Assembly: GCA_001579985.1 (NCBI GenBank)
Contig: LRSR01005305.1
Coordinates: 1 to 23,562 of the forward strand
Origin: Hypsibius dujardini
Lineage: Eukaryota > Tardigrada > Eutardigrada > Parachela > Hypsibiidae
Length of the DNA: 23,562 nucleotides
Reading direction: 5' to 3'
In this document: positions 14,228 through 23,562 of the stretch, piece by piece
How positions within the stretch are numbered: position 1 is the first letter of the stretch
Layout of the letters: each line of letters opens with the position of its first letter
Position numbers and translations under genes: made by a program
Notes under the pieces: model-generated
The model's database searches: none
What the model was told of the DNA's origin: nothing
The model's input: the letters and a program-made list of their open reading frames with translations, nothing else

Positions 14228-17162
14228 TTAAAATTTGGTTTTGGCGCAATCCGGACAGATGATGTTATCCTCGTCGGTGATGAAGCCCTTGCCCACCAGG
14301 GACTGCTGACATTGGGAACACTCAAAGCATTCATTGTGCCAATGGCGATTCTCAAAGGATACGAACTTAGTACTGCCGCCGCTTTGCCCGATGATGGGCA
14401 GCCGACAGGCCGAACACCGTTTCGCAAACAGTTCGGCATAGCAAGCCGCACAGAACGGACGTTCGTCCTTGACGGTGAACTTCTGCCCGGCTAGCTGGGT
14501 GTTGCAGTTGGTGCAGAGGAAGCACTCCTTGTGAAAGGGGCTGTTCTTGTAAGTGATGCCATTAGCAGTGATGATTACTGAAAATGCAAATACGAGTTTT
14601 GTGATTCGTCTGCCTTCGCGGAGGTTAACCAATGTTCTGTTTGTAGTCCGAGAACTACCGTTGTTCTACTTTGGAAAATGTAATTTTTTATATTTTGAAC
14701 CAACAAGGAACAGGAAGAAGAAAAGAAACAAGGATTAAATACAAGGATTACGGTAGGAACAAATGAAAAATAACAATAAATATTGGAGCAGGGCTCATGG
14801 CATGCATGGCGGAACAATAAAAGGGAACAAGGAATTGGAACGAAGCATAGAAACTAGGAGAATGGTAGGAACAAACAAAATAACAAGGAGCTGGAGCACG
14901 GAAAATGGATAGAAACAAGAAAAGAAACAAACAATAGGAAGAAGGAGTAAGAACAAGAACCGTGGTAGGAACAAATAAAATAATAAGGATCTCCACCATA
15001 AAACAAAGGCAGAAAGAACAAATACAACGACAAGAAAAAAAACAAGGAGTAGAAATAAGAATAGGAGCCAGGGACACGACAGGAACAGGGAAAATAAAAG
15101 GAAATGGATCACGGAATATGGGCATGAACAAGAAATAGGAACAAGAAAAGGAATAAAGAATAAGAACAAGAAGGTCGATTGGAAGAAAAGGGTTTAGATT
15201 ATTTCGAAATGTTCTTTTTAATCGCACTTAATGGAGACTTTGGTGTTTGGAGTAGAGGCTACGACCTGCAAACTATTTCTTCGTTCGCATAAGCTTTTAA
15301 CTCACATGCACATTTGGAACAGCGGAGAGCGAATTTCTCCTCATAGCACTTTCCGCAGTAGATTTCGTTTTCCTTTGGCACGAACGAACCCGTTCCAATC
15401 GCATGTTTACAGCAGACGCAGACGAAGCATTTCTCGTGCCACTGGCGTCCCTTATACTCCAACTTCTTAGTCCCTGCCTGTAAACCAAGAAGAAAAAAAT
15501 GTCTTATTGTTATTGAAATTTGTTGCCCATTCTCATATTTCTTCGCAATTTTCACCCGAAAGATTTCAGTGCAGCCATCGCATTTCTGGCCGAACGACGA
15601 ATCGTAACAGTTTCCGCAGTAGATTTTCTCTTCCTTCGTCCCGAATGCCTTATCCACCAGGCTCATCTTGCATAAGTTGCAGAGAAAGCAGGCCTGTCAG
15701 AAAAATTGTCTGGTCATTTTATTGCATTCTGTTTCCGCTTGATAGGGCAGCCCAACTGACCTCATGCCAGTGACGGTCCTTATAAGCCAAGTCGCGACCC
15801 TCGATGCCGATGGGTCGCTGACAGCCAGTGCACTGATTGGCGTAGCTCCCCTCGTAGCACTTGAGACAAATTGGATTTTTATCGCGGAGTACGTAGCGTT
15901 TGCCAGTCAGGGGTTGAACGCAATCGGTGCAACAGAAATGGCTGGCGTGCCAGTCACGGTTCATTGCTCTAGTGTATTCTCCCGAGAAGATCATCTCGTC
16001 GCACGCTCCGCATCGCGGCTTGACCTGTTCCGCGAAGTGACGCTCACAGAACAACTTTGAACCTAGACGACAATCACATTAAGCCCATTTCCGCTCTGTC
16101 TGGGATATCTCTATCTTCTGTCTGTCTGTCTATCTGTCTGTCTGCCTGTCTGCCTGTCTGCCTGTCTGCTTGTTTGCCTGTCTGCCTGCCTGTCTGCCTG
16201 CCTCTCCATCTATCTATTTATATGTCTGTCGATTTCTGTTTGTCTGGCTCTCTGCGTGCTTACCGCTGTTCTCGTCAGTTGGGGGTCCAATGCAGTAAAC
16301 CAATTCACACAGCAACTCCTTGCAAGTGTCGCAAACAAAGCACCCTGGATGAAAGTACGCCGTCTCTCCACATTTCGGTGCAACTGCAACCACAGACCCC
16401 TTATAGATGACCCCCTTGCACTGCCGACAGGTACTGGTGTCTGGCAGTGAATCACGGACATAACCGCGATCCAGGCAATGGTCATTTCTAGTGGCCACAA
16501 ATTCCTCGAAGGTTTTGATATGTTCCTGATCGATAAACCGGCATTGGCTCAACTGGAAATCTTGTGGCGGAAACTGTTGAATTAATTGCTGGTGCCAGTA
16601 GACTTCACCGGGTCCGCTCTTGATGGGGCGCTTTTCTTCGGGTATGGTCTTGAAGTAATCCTCAATTTTTTCACGTGGAAAACCAACTGGAGCCCAGAGG
16701 TATTTGTCGGGAATATATCTGGACTTGGCAGAGTCTAGCATGCGCATTGCGTCAGGCAATTCGACAGGTACTCTGTCTTTCACTGCCAGAGATCCTGTAA
16801 AACAGCTCCAACTATAATTGGTGAAATTTAAAATTCACAGCAGACACAGTCAATGGCTTGAGTGCACATACAGGCACAAAAACAGACACAAACACAGACA
16901 CAGGCACAGGTACAGGCATACAAACATTAAGAATGACATGAGAATAGCACATGCAGAGACATTAGCATAAATGACGTACCTTTTATGAAGACCTCATGTC
17001 CCATCCGTGGACACTTGCAATTGGCACAGATCTTCTTCCAGTCTTGTGGGGCGTATCCTGGGCATCTATCACCACAAGTTAGGCACGATTGGCCGATGTC
17101 TACAACGTCTGCCGTCATGTTGCTCGCCTCAGTCATGGAATCACTGCTCTGACGAGGCTTGG
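14228..17162 (-). CDS. Lmpt: LIMPETin: PET domain plus six LIM domains (5' end unresolved)
   Basis: Scaffold protein of the prickle/testin/LIMPETin family; relatives (fly Limpet, worm LIM-9) act in muscle and at adhesion sites. Exons in coding order: 17162-16980, 16794-16264, 16062-15761, 15693-15556, 15477-15306 and 14577-14228. All introns are GT-AG with matching phases. From the first in-frame ATG (17136) it encodes 549 residues. The PET domain is at about 20-130 (CPGYAPQDWKKICANCKCP, then YLWAPVGF). LIM1 is at about 175-238, LIM2 247-305, LIM3 306-368, LIM4 369-427, LIM5 about 428-488 and LIM6 about 489-546. The zinc ligands are present throughout. Hallmarks are IFRAGTKKLEYKGRQWHEKCF in LIM4 and YKNSPFHKECF in LIM5. 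LIM1 has a long loop (CIGPPTDENSG) cut by an intron. PET plus six LIMs rules out testin and prickle (three LIMs each) and FHL (no PET). The first exon begins in phase 1, so at least one more exon lies upstream; it may be coding or untranslated. Confidence 0.93.
14700..15180. repeat. Purine-rich minisatellite in LIMPETin intron 5
   Basis: The plus strand is almost entirely purine with scattered C, built from units such as GGTAGGAACAAA and GGAACAAGAAAAG. A longer unit (GGTAGGAACAAA, then AAATAACAAGGA, then GGAGC) starts at about 14752, 14866 and 14963, i.e. a period of roughly 100-115 bp. The strand bias gives long minus-strand frames full of Phe, Leu, Ser and Cys, which are artefacts and not genes. 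The tract takes up most of the 728-bp intron between the exons for LIM1-4 and LIM5-6. Confidence 0.75.
16110..16250. repeat. CTGT/CTGC microsatellite in LIMPETin intron 2
   Basis: Tetranucleotide array of CTGT with CTGC and CTAT variants on the plus strand, about 140 bp, filling most of the 201-bp intron 16063-16263 and ending close to the donor. In the transcript (minus strand) it reads as ACAG/GCAG repeats. Confidence 0.9.
16838..16921. repeat. ACAGRC-type imperfect hexamer repeat in LIMPETin intron 1
   Basis: Irregular CACAGACACA, ACAGGCACAGG and ACAGGTACAGG units on the plus strand within the 185-bp intron 16795-16979. It is the complement of the TCTGTG array at 17822-17915. Confidence 0.8.
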
Positions 17163-17821
17163 CTAAAAATACAGACAAACAAATTCCTTGTACAAATTAT
17201 AGGGATGCAGCTTACAGAATACTACTGCATGGGATTGCACAGAGATTGCAATTCTTCAGATCAAGATGAGGTGACAATTATTTCACACCTTTCTCATAAA
17301 AAACACTGCCGAGTAAAAAAGCAAAGTCTAGTAACTCTCGAGCAGTTTTTTGGGTCCAGCGTTACGTGATGTGATTGACTGTTTTCTGCCACCGCTCACC
17401 CAACGACACCACGAGTCTACTGAATACTTGTCTGGCTTTTTCAACTAAATCTGTAGGTTATTTAACGACCTTGCTGCACGCGATGCGTCTGGATCCGCTC
17501 TCTTGCGCAGCTGGGTGGTACTTTTTGTTGCGCCGCGCGCTGCCGCTTCCTGCAAATGTTAGAATTTGTCTGAAAAGACCGGAAGGAGAGGGGAAATAAT
17601 GGTTGCATTTTGCGCTGCTGCGCATGTTCATGCCTGAAAGGGCTGAGCAAATCCCTAGGGGCCAAAGTCAGAAAATATATATTCTGATGAATTTCTTTGA
17701 AATGGAAAGCCAGTCGATTAAACATTCCGTTTCAATGTATTTAAATTGAAAGCTAGTTCATTACTTCATTGGTGACCAACACGAAAGCACAACTTCCAGT
17801 GGAATCTTTGTCTAAATATTA
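17163..17821. other. Presumed LIMPETin upstream intron, no gene seen
   Basis: This stretch lies directly upstream of the first recognised LIMPETin exon. It carries a good acceptor (TTTTTAG) at its lower edge. No coding exon with PET-LIM character and no clear phase-1 donor was found. The frames at 17375-17599 and 17462-17725 overlap on opposite strands and look like chance. Confidence 0.4.
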
Positions 17822-17915
17822 TGTGTCTGTGTCTGTGTCTGTGTCTGTGTCTGTGTCTGTGTCTGTGTCTGTGTCTGTGTCTGTGTCTATGTCTGTGTCT
17901 GTGCCTGTGTCTTAA
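17822..17915. repeat. TCTGTG hexamer microsatellite
   Basis: About fifteen near-perfect GTCTGT units on the plus strand; the last few vary (GTCTAT, GCCTGT). It is the complement of the imperfect ACACAG array in LIMPETin intron 1. Confidence 0.95.
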
Positions 17916-20399
17916 TGTAATTTACTACAGATTAAAAATTACTTGTTTGTATTTGTCCAACGTACAAGCTATCTGCAATCTGAAGTAAATCGTCAGTTAT
18001 GGCACCATATCTCGTTCCTGAAAAGCAGTATATGCCACGCACGACAACCCATCCACAGACAGCAGCCAAATTGCAGTGCACAGGAACAGGACTTGCAAAC
18101 AAAAAGAATAGACGTCAACACCATAAAAAAATCAAAGGGGACTCTACGAAACTGTGCGGTCCGATAAAAACTGCGCTTGCAAAACTCAACCGCACGACAT
18201 GGTTTCCTGTTTGAGCCAGTAATAAAAGCAGCAGAGCAGTCAGCTGTGTTTGCGTGGCAAGTGTCTCAAACACTGCTCAAACAAAAGCCTCAACCGTCAT
18301 CGACACACTTCATCAGCCGACAAAATTCCGACCGCGTCATGGCAATTTTCGCCAATCGAAAGTCAACCTTGACCACACAGACAATACATATAAGTGATAT
18401 CCAGGCACACACACTGCCAAACAAATGGCCCGAGCGCGTGCGAGAGCCACAAAACGAATTGAGAAATTCCAGCTGACGTCGGCTCGAGTTCAGGAGTATA
18501 CAATTTATCGCTTTTCATGTCAAGCTTGCGCCCACTTTTTAAAGTGGCAATTGTCTGTCTAAATTGCTCTTATCAATGCGGGTGTCTTGAGGCTGCCTGC
18601 GTGTCTGGAAACGTCTCAATTGACCAAGGCGAACCCTCGGGAAAATTCCTGTTATTTTTTTTAGGGAAAAATGACTTTGATGTCTCGAGGCATTCTTACT
18701 GCACAATACACAGTATACAGTCTTGTAATGGGATGACCGATGATTGCCCTCTATTGTCTGGGTTTCGGATAACCGGAAAAAGCAATCTGTTTTCCGGGAT
18801 AGACATCCCATCCCTTTCGGAACCATCATATGCCTTACTACTTGAACTGTAAACATGTCAGCGCTTAAACTCTAGACATCTAATTGGGATTGTCGTTAAT
18901 CTTTGAGGCCCTCAACAAAGTCAGTTGATCTGTTTTTCCATTACTGCAGACGCTGTAGCCGCCGCGGGCAAGTGGCCTTCAACAATATTACATGTTTTTA
19001 CAAAAGTTGTCATTGGGGGACGTTTAGTGGGATGAACGTTATTTAAATAGCCCCATCTCCAAGCCAATCTTTTTGCTATACATTGTAGTATACAGTTGTA
19101 ATATGGGTAGATTCGCACGAAAACAAAAACGCATGGACGTTCTCATTTGCTTATACTCTTTTAGGCTGAGCGATTCTCGATTGGGCCGACTCGGATATTC
19201 ATTTTAAATGTCAAGATATTTCAGCAAAGTTTAAGTGTGTTTTGACCCTTCGATCTGTCAAACAAATTAGACCGCATGTTAGAAATTTGCATACGTATCT
19301 CAAAATTAGACTTGAATTTCATCATGTCGTTTTCTTACTTTTCCAAACCGTATAGTCGTAAATGATGCAATGCATCTTGTCTACAAGATGTTCTTTAGAA
19401 TTGGCATTCAGGATATTGCACAGACCCGGAATTTGAAGGCGTATTTCTTTGTCTATATACTTTGTATATAGCACAACGGTAATACTATACCTTGCATACC
19501 CTGTTGGATGCACACCAACCGTTGTCAATTAAATTAACGTTTAAATTAACGTCCTGCTGAAAGTTTGTTTTCATTGCAGTGGGTCATAAATGCCAATAAT
19601 GAATGAAATATTCATGCCTCGGTTTTCAAACTTTTATCCAACTACAGGTTCATCACGAACACTCACTCAACTTTGAATGGGTTTCAAAATTTTAACGCTG
19701 CTCAAAACCCTTGAATTTTTTTAAAATCAGATGTCTATGTAAGCTGACTTTCTTAAAAGTTTGAGCTTAAAAAAGTTCAGTGCAAATTGTTAGCCTCAGA
19801 GTTATTTTAAAAGTTGGAATTTTGAACCCGCCAAGTTCGGCCAGAATCTGGCTGTTCTCTTCAATATTTCTCAATCACATTTCATGGATAATGGCTTACT
19901 ACATCTTGTTAACATATTACAAGATTGTATATACTAAACTATAGGTATTCGATTCTTCATGAAATCAACAGCTTTTTAAAAATCATATTTACCGCCCAAT
20001 CAGTTAGTTGTATATAAATTTTGAAATCACTCGATGCAACGACTCTCCGTTCATTTGCGGCTTTGACCAGAAGACGCAAGCTTTTATTTTTACTTATACA
20101 CTACCTTTGCTTGCTTGGTGGGTTGGCTTTGCGTTTTCGGCTTGTGAGATTGGGAAAACGTCAGGTCAATTCAATCAAAAATTAACCAACATAATAGTCA
20201 AAATGCCGCTTTTCATTCGGCGAACCCTAGAAGCTCCCCATAAAAAATGTTACATAATCTGCTGGTTTGCAACGTGACCTGAACTCTATCCAGTACATTT
20301 TTGTTAATTAAGAACATTGAAACCAGTACACGCAGTTTCTACCGTTATCCCTCAAAGTTAAATAAATGTTCGTAGTGGACCCTGTATATTATTGCTTAC
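17916..20399. other. Non-coding stretch, possibly LIMPETin 5' intron
   Basis: Nothing firm was found. Opposed frames of similar length at 18517-18852 (plus) and 18539-18856 (minus) lack motifs and have no conserved splice pattern. The frames at 17943-18476 (plus) are Gln/Lys/Thr-rich, without domain features. The rest is AT-rich with many stops. If the leader exon near 20400 is real, the whole stretch is intron. Confidence 0.35.
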
Positions 20400-20640
20400 C
20401 TCAAGGTTGAACTGTAACCAAGATTGCAGCAACAACAACCGGGGACTACTTTTGCCTGTATCCGGTTGTTCCTTGGGAAATTTCCTCCTCCGATCGTCCG
20501 GACTTGAAGCGAAGTGGGATTTCCGGTCCGCAAGCGAGACAGTAAGGTTCCGAATTCTCAACGCAATAATGGTATCGCTCAACCAAAAGCACCTAAGGCA
20601 GCCACAGCTTTTTCTGTGTTAGTCTTCTGTGTGAATCAAA
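20400..20640 (-). other. Candidate 5' (leader) exon of LIMPETin
   Basis: A consensus donor (GAG, then GTAAGC) lies at 20400/20399 on the minus strand, with a GC-richer, less stop-prone stretch upstream of it. Joined to the first PET exon it would place a TGA in frame 12 codons before the ATG at 17136, making that ATG the start and this exon untranslated. The upper limit is a guess. The evidence is one good splice site and a compatible reading; other exons could exist between. Confidence 0.25.
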
Positions 20641-20839
20641 TCGAAGACATTTTTTCATTTAAATAATAAGCCCACTTTGTTTAGATGAAACTAAATATCA
20701 TCGGCACCCTTAACTACACAAACAACCGTTGCAGACAAAAACACAGACAACCCCATCAAACACACACACATCTCACTCTCTCAGTCGCGGGTGTGTGGGT
20801 TATCCCTGAATTACATCACAGGAGGAGGAGAGAACAGTG

Positions 20840-20847
20840 TATATAAA
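20840..20847 (+). promoter_or_regulatory. TATA box (TATATAAA)
   Basis: Strong TATATAAA, followed after about 25-30 bp by a GC-richer transcribed-looking stretch. It faces away from LIMPETin, about 200 bp from the candidate LIMPETin leader exon, so the interval 20640-20840 could be a shared promoter. That interval holds CACACACACA, CTCTCTC and CACAGGAGGAGGAG tracts. Confidence 0.4.
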
Positions 20848-20870
20848 CGTATAAGCCAGCGCTCCATTTG

Positions 20871-20993
20871 ATGCCTCCCGGCAGCCTTTATAGCTCAAGC
20901 GCTGGGGAACTCAAGAGTGATCGTATCGTGTCTGTGTGGATGCGCGCTGTTTCTAGCTTGCCGAAGGGCATTTTACTGCGAACGACCCTTCCA
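20871..20993 (+). CDS. Candidate first exon of an unidentified plus-strand gene
   Basis: An ATG at 20871 opens a frame of 41 codons (MPPGSLYSSS at the start, LLRTTLP at the end) that stays open to a strong donor, GTGAGT, at 20994; reading on would hit a stop two codons later. The upstream TATA box predicts transcription starting near 20870, which leaves almost no leader if the first ATG is used. The second ATG (codon 24) is an alternative. I could not find a convincing second exon before the window end, so this may also be a non-coding first exon or chance. Confidence 0.25.
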
Positions 20994-21026
20994 GTGAGTT
21001 CGTGAGCTCTCCCTAACCCTCATATA

Positions 21027-21496
21027 CCGGGGTGAACCATTTACACGCGACCACGTCGCAAATTCTTAACGTGTGTGCACATGTTCGATATTTTTCAAAA
21101 TCTCATTTTTGAAATCAATAAAGCAGAGAGTTTCCTGCAGTTTGCGTGAGTTTGCATGTTGCAACATGATCCATGGCACAATGCCAACCTTTTTCCAAAA
21201 CCGTGTGCAAAGCTCAGCTTGCTTGATTTCTGAGTTTTCAATCAGTTGATTTTGGTAAAGATGAATTTTTTCTGATTGACGTTAACAATCATGGCACTGG
21301 CTCAAAATACGGGCAATTTTGTCCTCCATATTTGTAATTCCAGTTGAAATTGTTTGGTGAGCGACATCGAAAAACTTTCCTAAAAGAGATAATTAATTGT
21401 ACTATTGAACTTCATTTTCAGATTTGAAAAACCGTTAACGCGGAGCAAATAGTTGGAGAAATAAAAAAGTGGTCGCGCATAAATGGTTTACCCCTG
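21027..21496. mobile_element. 470-bp MITE with 28-bp terminal inverted repeats
   Basis: The left end, CCGGGGTGAACCATTTACAC then GCGACCAC (21027-21054), is matched in reverse complement by 21469-21496, which differs at four or so positions. There is no transposase frame. The left flank ends CATATA and the right flank begins CACATAT, which could be a decayed target duplication. The family is also represented at 23116. The superfamily is not resolved. Confidence 0.6.
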
Positions 21497-23115
21497 CACA
21501 TATTGTGAGCGTTGAGTGAGAGAGTGAGAGAGACATCAGGTCTTGATGACTTGATCCAGTCAGGCAAAAAAGTGGCCCGGAAATAAGTAGTTGAAAGCCG
21601 GGGGATGATCGGCAGGGCAGGGAGAGCGAGCACTGTATATATAGTGTCTACGAACCGGGAAGACTGGAGAAAGCTCACGATCCATGCAGTAGTAGGAATG
21701 AGTTGATCTCCTCCGAGCTGTCGCTTTCAATTCCTAGTGCGCTGTTACCCCCTACCCCCCACCACCACGAGGCAGGAGGACCCGGATGGGGGCTTTCAGC
21801 GAGGTATGGCATGGTGTATGAAGAGGTCTCTGCGTGAGGGAGGCGAAACGCAAGGACGCGGAAGTGTATCAGTCTGGTCTGGTCGAAGAGCGCGTATTTC
21901 GCGATCAATAATAAAGTTTGACTTGATTTGTGGCACACGTTGCCAATCGTTTCAGAGTCCTTAGGCAGACATTCGAGGAAGTGGAAAAGCAGTTGAGAGA
22001 GAGCATTTGCATCGACAATGACTCAAAAAGATCGGGTAGTAGAATGGCGATTAAATTACATTAAAGTTGCTTATTATTCATAACAACAACTCGTAGGGAG
22101 TTAACGTTACGGCAACAGGTCACCTGTACTAGGTTGTCCTGTGTCCCAATTAATTTATTTTAGGCAAAAGTGTTTGAGCATTACTATTACAATTAGCTTA
22201 GATCAGGAACTGCTTGAAGAGCGGTACGAGTGTTTTCGTCAATTTTAGTGATTGCAACATGGTATGACTGATAATAATCGTTTCTCGAGAGAGCACGGTT
22301 CCCCCATTCAGAACCTCCTGTACACATTGCGACTGCAATGCCAGTTCAGTTCAAGATCGATCACCTATGAAAAGGTAGTGCACGTGTCCGTACTAGTACT
22401 AAATATACGATGTTGCTGATTAATGGGAAATTTTAATTAATTTTAGTTTGTGGGCCGATCTCTTCCACCAGTAGAGCAGAACGAATCAGAAAATGGCCAA
22501 ACTCTACCCTCTTTTACGTGTCGTTGAAGTGATCGGGCTAAACATTTGCAGAAATTTGTTGAGCCTTAAAAAACTATGCGGTAACCTTGACCAACTGTGC
22601 CATGTGACCCCGGAAACTTTTGAGTAATGCATCCGGTTTGAGGAAGTACAATAGCATACCGCAATTCCTTAACGTTCTTTATGGTGCGGGCTATTTGGTG
22701 CATGACTATCTTTGGTCTGTCGCGTGCTAACGTTCAACCGTTTCCAAAATATTTTGATTGAATTGACTGTGAGACCGTTAAAAATTTTTCTATAATAGCG
22801 CCAGCGTAATGCCTGGGGTATGTCCGTCCTACAGAGTCTCGCATTTAACCTCCCAGTGCCGAAAAATAGTCGCTAATTAGACACTGTGGTCATGCAAATC
22901 TGGTAGGTCACCGTACTGAACGAATTTCGCCCCTTTTCCCGGACCCTTCAGGTACTTCATCACAGCTGTCGTCAGTGTCCCTGGGCTATGTCTGTTAGCG
23001 AGAACGAGGAGGTTACCGGCATCCGAAATGTCGATACTTCTTAACCAATGACCGATAAACAATGCAGATGACCGTCAAGTTCAGCGAAAACCGTATTCGT
23101 AAGCCACTACATATA
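21497..23115. other. Intergenic, with a TATA-like site but no firm gene
   Basis: A TATATATAG word at about 21632 precedes a GA-rich stretch. The frames at 21675-21938 (minus) and 21737-21964 (plus) overlap on opposite strands and lack recognisable motifs. The remainder is AT-rich. One frame with a more protein-like composition is listed separately at 22877-23062. Confidence 0.35.
22877..23062 (-). CDS. Possible small ORF or exon of unknown gene
   Basis: A 61-codon frame with balanced composition (MFIGHWLRSIDISDAGNLL, then KYLKGPGKGAKFVQYGDLP near its end). It is GC-richer than its flanks, which is why it is listed. No domain is recognised, no splice partners were found, and it is short, so it could be an exon, a retro-fragment or chance. 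Confidence 0.2.
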   Translation of the reverse strand: MFIGHWLRSIDISDAGNLLVLANRHSPGTLTTAVMKYLKGPGKGAKFVQYGDLPDLHDHSV

Positions 23116-23251
23116 CAGGGATAAACCATTTACACGCGACCACTTTTTTATTTCTCCAACCACTTGCTCCGCGTTAACTGTTTTTCGAATCTGAAAATGA
23201 AATTCAATAGTAAAATTAGTTATCTCTGTTAGGACAGTTTTTCAATGTCGC
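23116..23251. repeat. Inverted copy of the 21361-21496 repeat end
   Basis: 136 bp that align without gaps to the reverse complement of 21361-21496, with about 13 differences counted by eye (roughly 90 percent identity). The match begins at CAGGGATAAACC (element end) and stops at ATGTCGC, after which the two sequences diverge. It is therefore a partial copy, or a family member with a different interior. The remaining window to 23562 shows no gene. Confidence 0.8.
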
Positions 23252-23562
23252 AACTTGGATTGTTGCCAAGAAGAACTTATTTCCCCAAACATGCCCACCA
23301 ATTTAGGCCAGGCAGCGCGGAATTTTTCAGGCTTTTCACATGTTGGAAATTAGCGCCAGCTAGTTGTGGTTAACCATGGGCGGAGCATTCTTTGTGTGAT
23401 CGGAATCCTCTCCCCTCCGTGGTCAAGAGAAACCCGTCTCAGTGCCTGTAGTTATTTTGGTGCTAGACAATGTCGAGACGCTGCCTGTCCATTCACTCGT
23501 TCTTCCACTTCTAACTCTTCATGATCCGTTGTTGCTTCGTGCATCTTCTCGAATTCCCACCC

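Noticed and set aside
14183-14494. Plus-strand 103-codon frame
   Set aside because: Antisense of the LIM5-LIM6 exon, whose zinc ligands are intact.
14748-15227. Minus-strand 159-codon frame with many Phe, Leu and Ser, resembling a membrane protein
   Set aside because: It is the pyrimidine strand of the intronic purine minisatellite. Overlapping frames look the same, so it is a composition artefact.
16057-16410. Plus-strand frame rich in Cys, Leu and Ser (SVCLSICLSACLP-like)
   Set aside because: Translation of the CTGT microsatellite running into the antisense of a LIM exon.
18517-18856. Opposed frames of 111 and 105 codons
   Set aside because: Both strands are open to a similar extent, neither has motifs or plausible splice partners, and there is no signal to choose between them.

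Overview
This looks like nuclear DNA of an invertebrate animal. The genes are split by GT-AG introns of about 70 bp to 1.1 kb, the spacers are AT-rich and contain TATA boxes, and there is a decayed LINE, several MITE-like elements and microsatellites. No operon, bacterial promoter, phage or CRISPR signal was seen. A six-LIM LIMPETin gene is known from many invertebrates and missing from vertebrates, which fits. I could not place the phylum from sequence alone.

Layout. (1) 1492-4776, minus: a CDKL1/4-type protein kinase. I assembled it from six exons whose splice sites and phases all agree, giving 432 residues from an ATG preceded by an in-frame stop. A hAT-like MITE and a degenerate GGTC/GACCG tract sit in its largest intron. 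(2) 6122-7569, plus: a compact three-exon model for an 84-residue protein with a clear signal peptide, with TATA boxes upstream and an AATAAA just after the stop. Its short exons hide it from simple ORF scans, and I do not recognise the product. (3) 8306-8695, minus: an unspliced 129-codon ORF of unknown function. (4) 9590-10573, minus: the 3' end of a non-LTR retrotransposon. (5) 11754-12319: a piggyBac-like MITE with intact TTAA on both sides. (6) 14228-17162, minus: a PET domain plus six LIM domains, i.e. LIMPETin (fly Limpet, worm LIM-9), in six matched exons. Only its 5' end is unresolved. Its introns carry a purine-rich minisatellite and microsatellites that are complementary between introns. 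(7) 20400-20993: a possible divergent promoter region, with a weak candidate LIMPETin leader exon on minus and a TATA box plus an open first exon on plus. (8) 21027-23251: copies of a terminal-inverted-repeat element.

The genes do not form an evident pathway. The kinase belongs to a family linked to cilia, the LIM protein to one linked to muscle and cell adhesion, and the secreted protein is of unknown role. I found no convincing new multi-gene system. The most novel items are the small secreted-protein gene, the 129-residue ORF, and intronic repeats that could pair across LIMPETin exons. All exon joins were made by eye, without transcript data.
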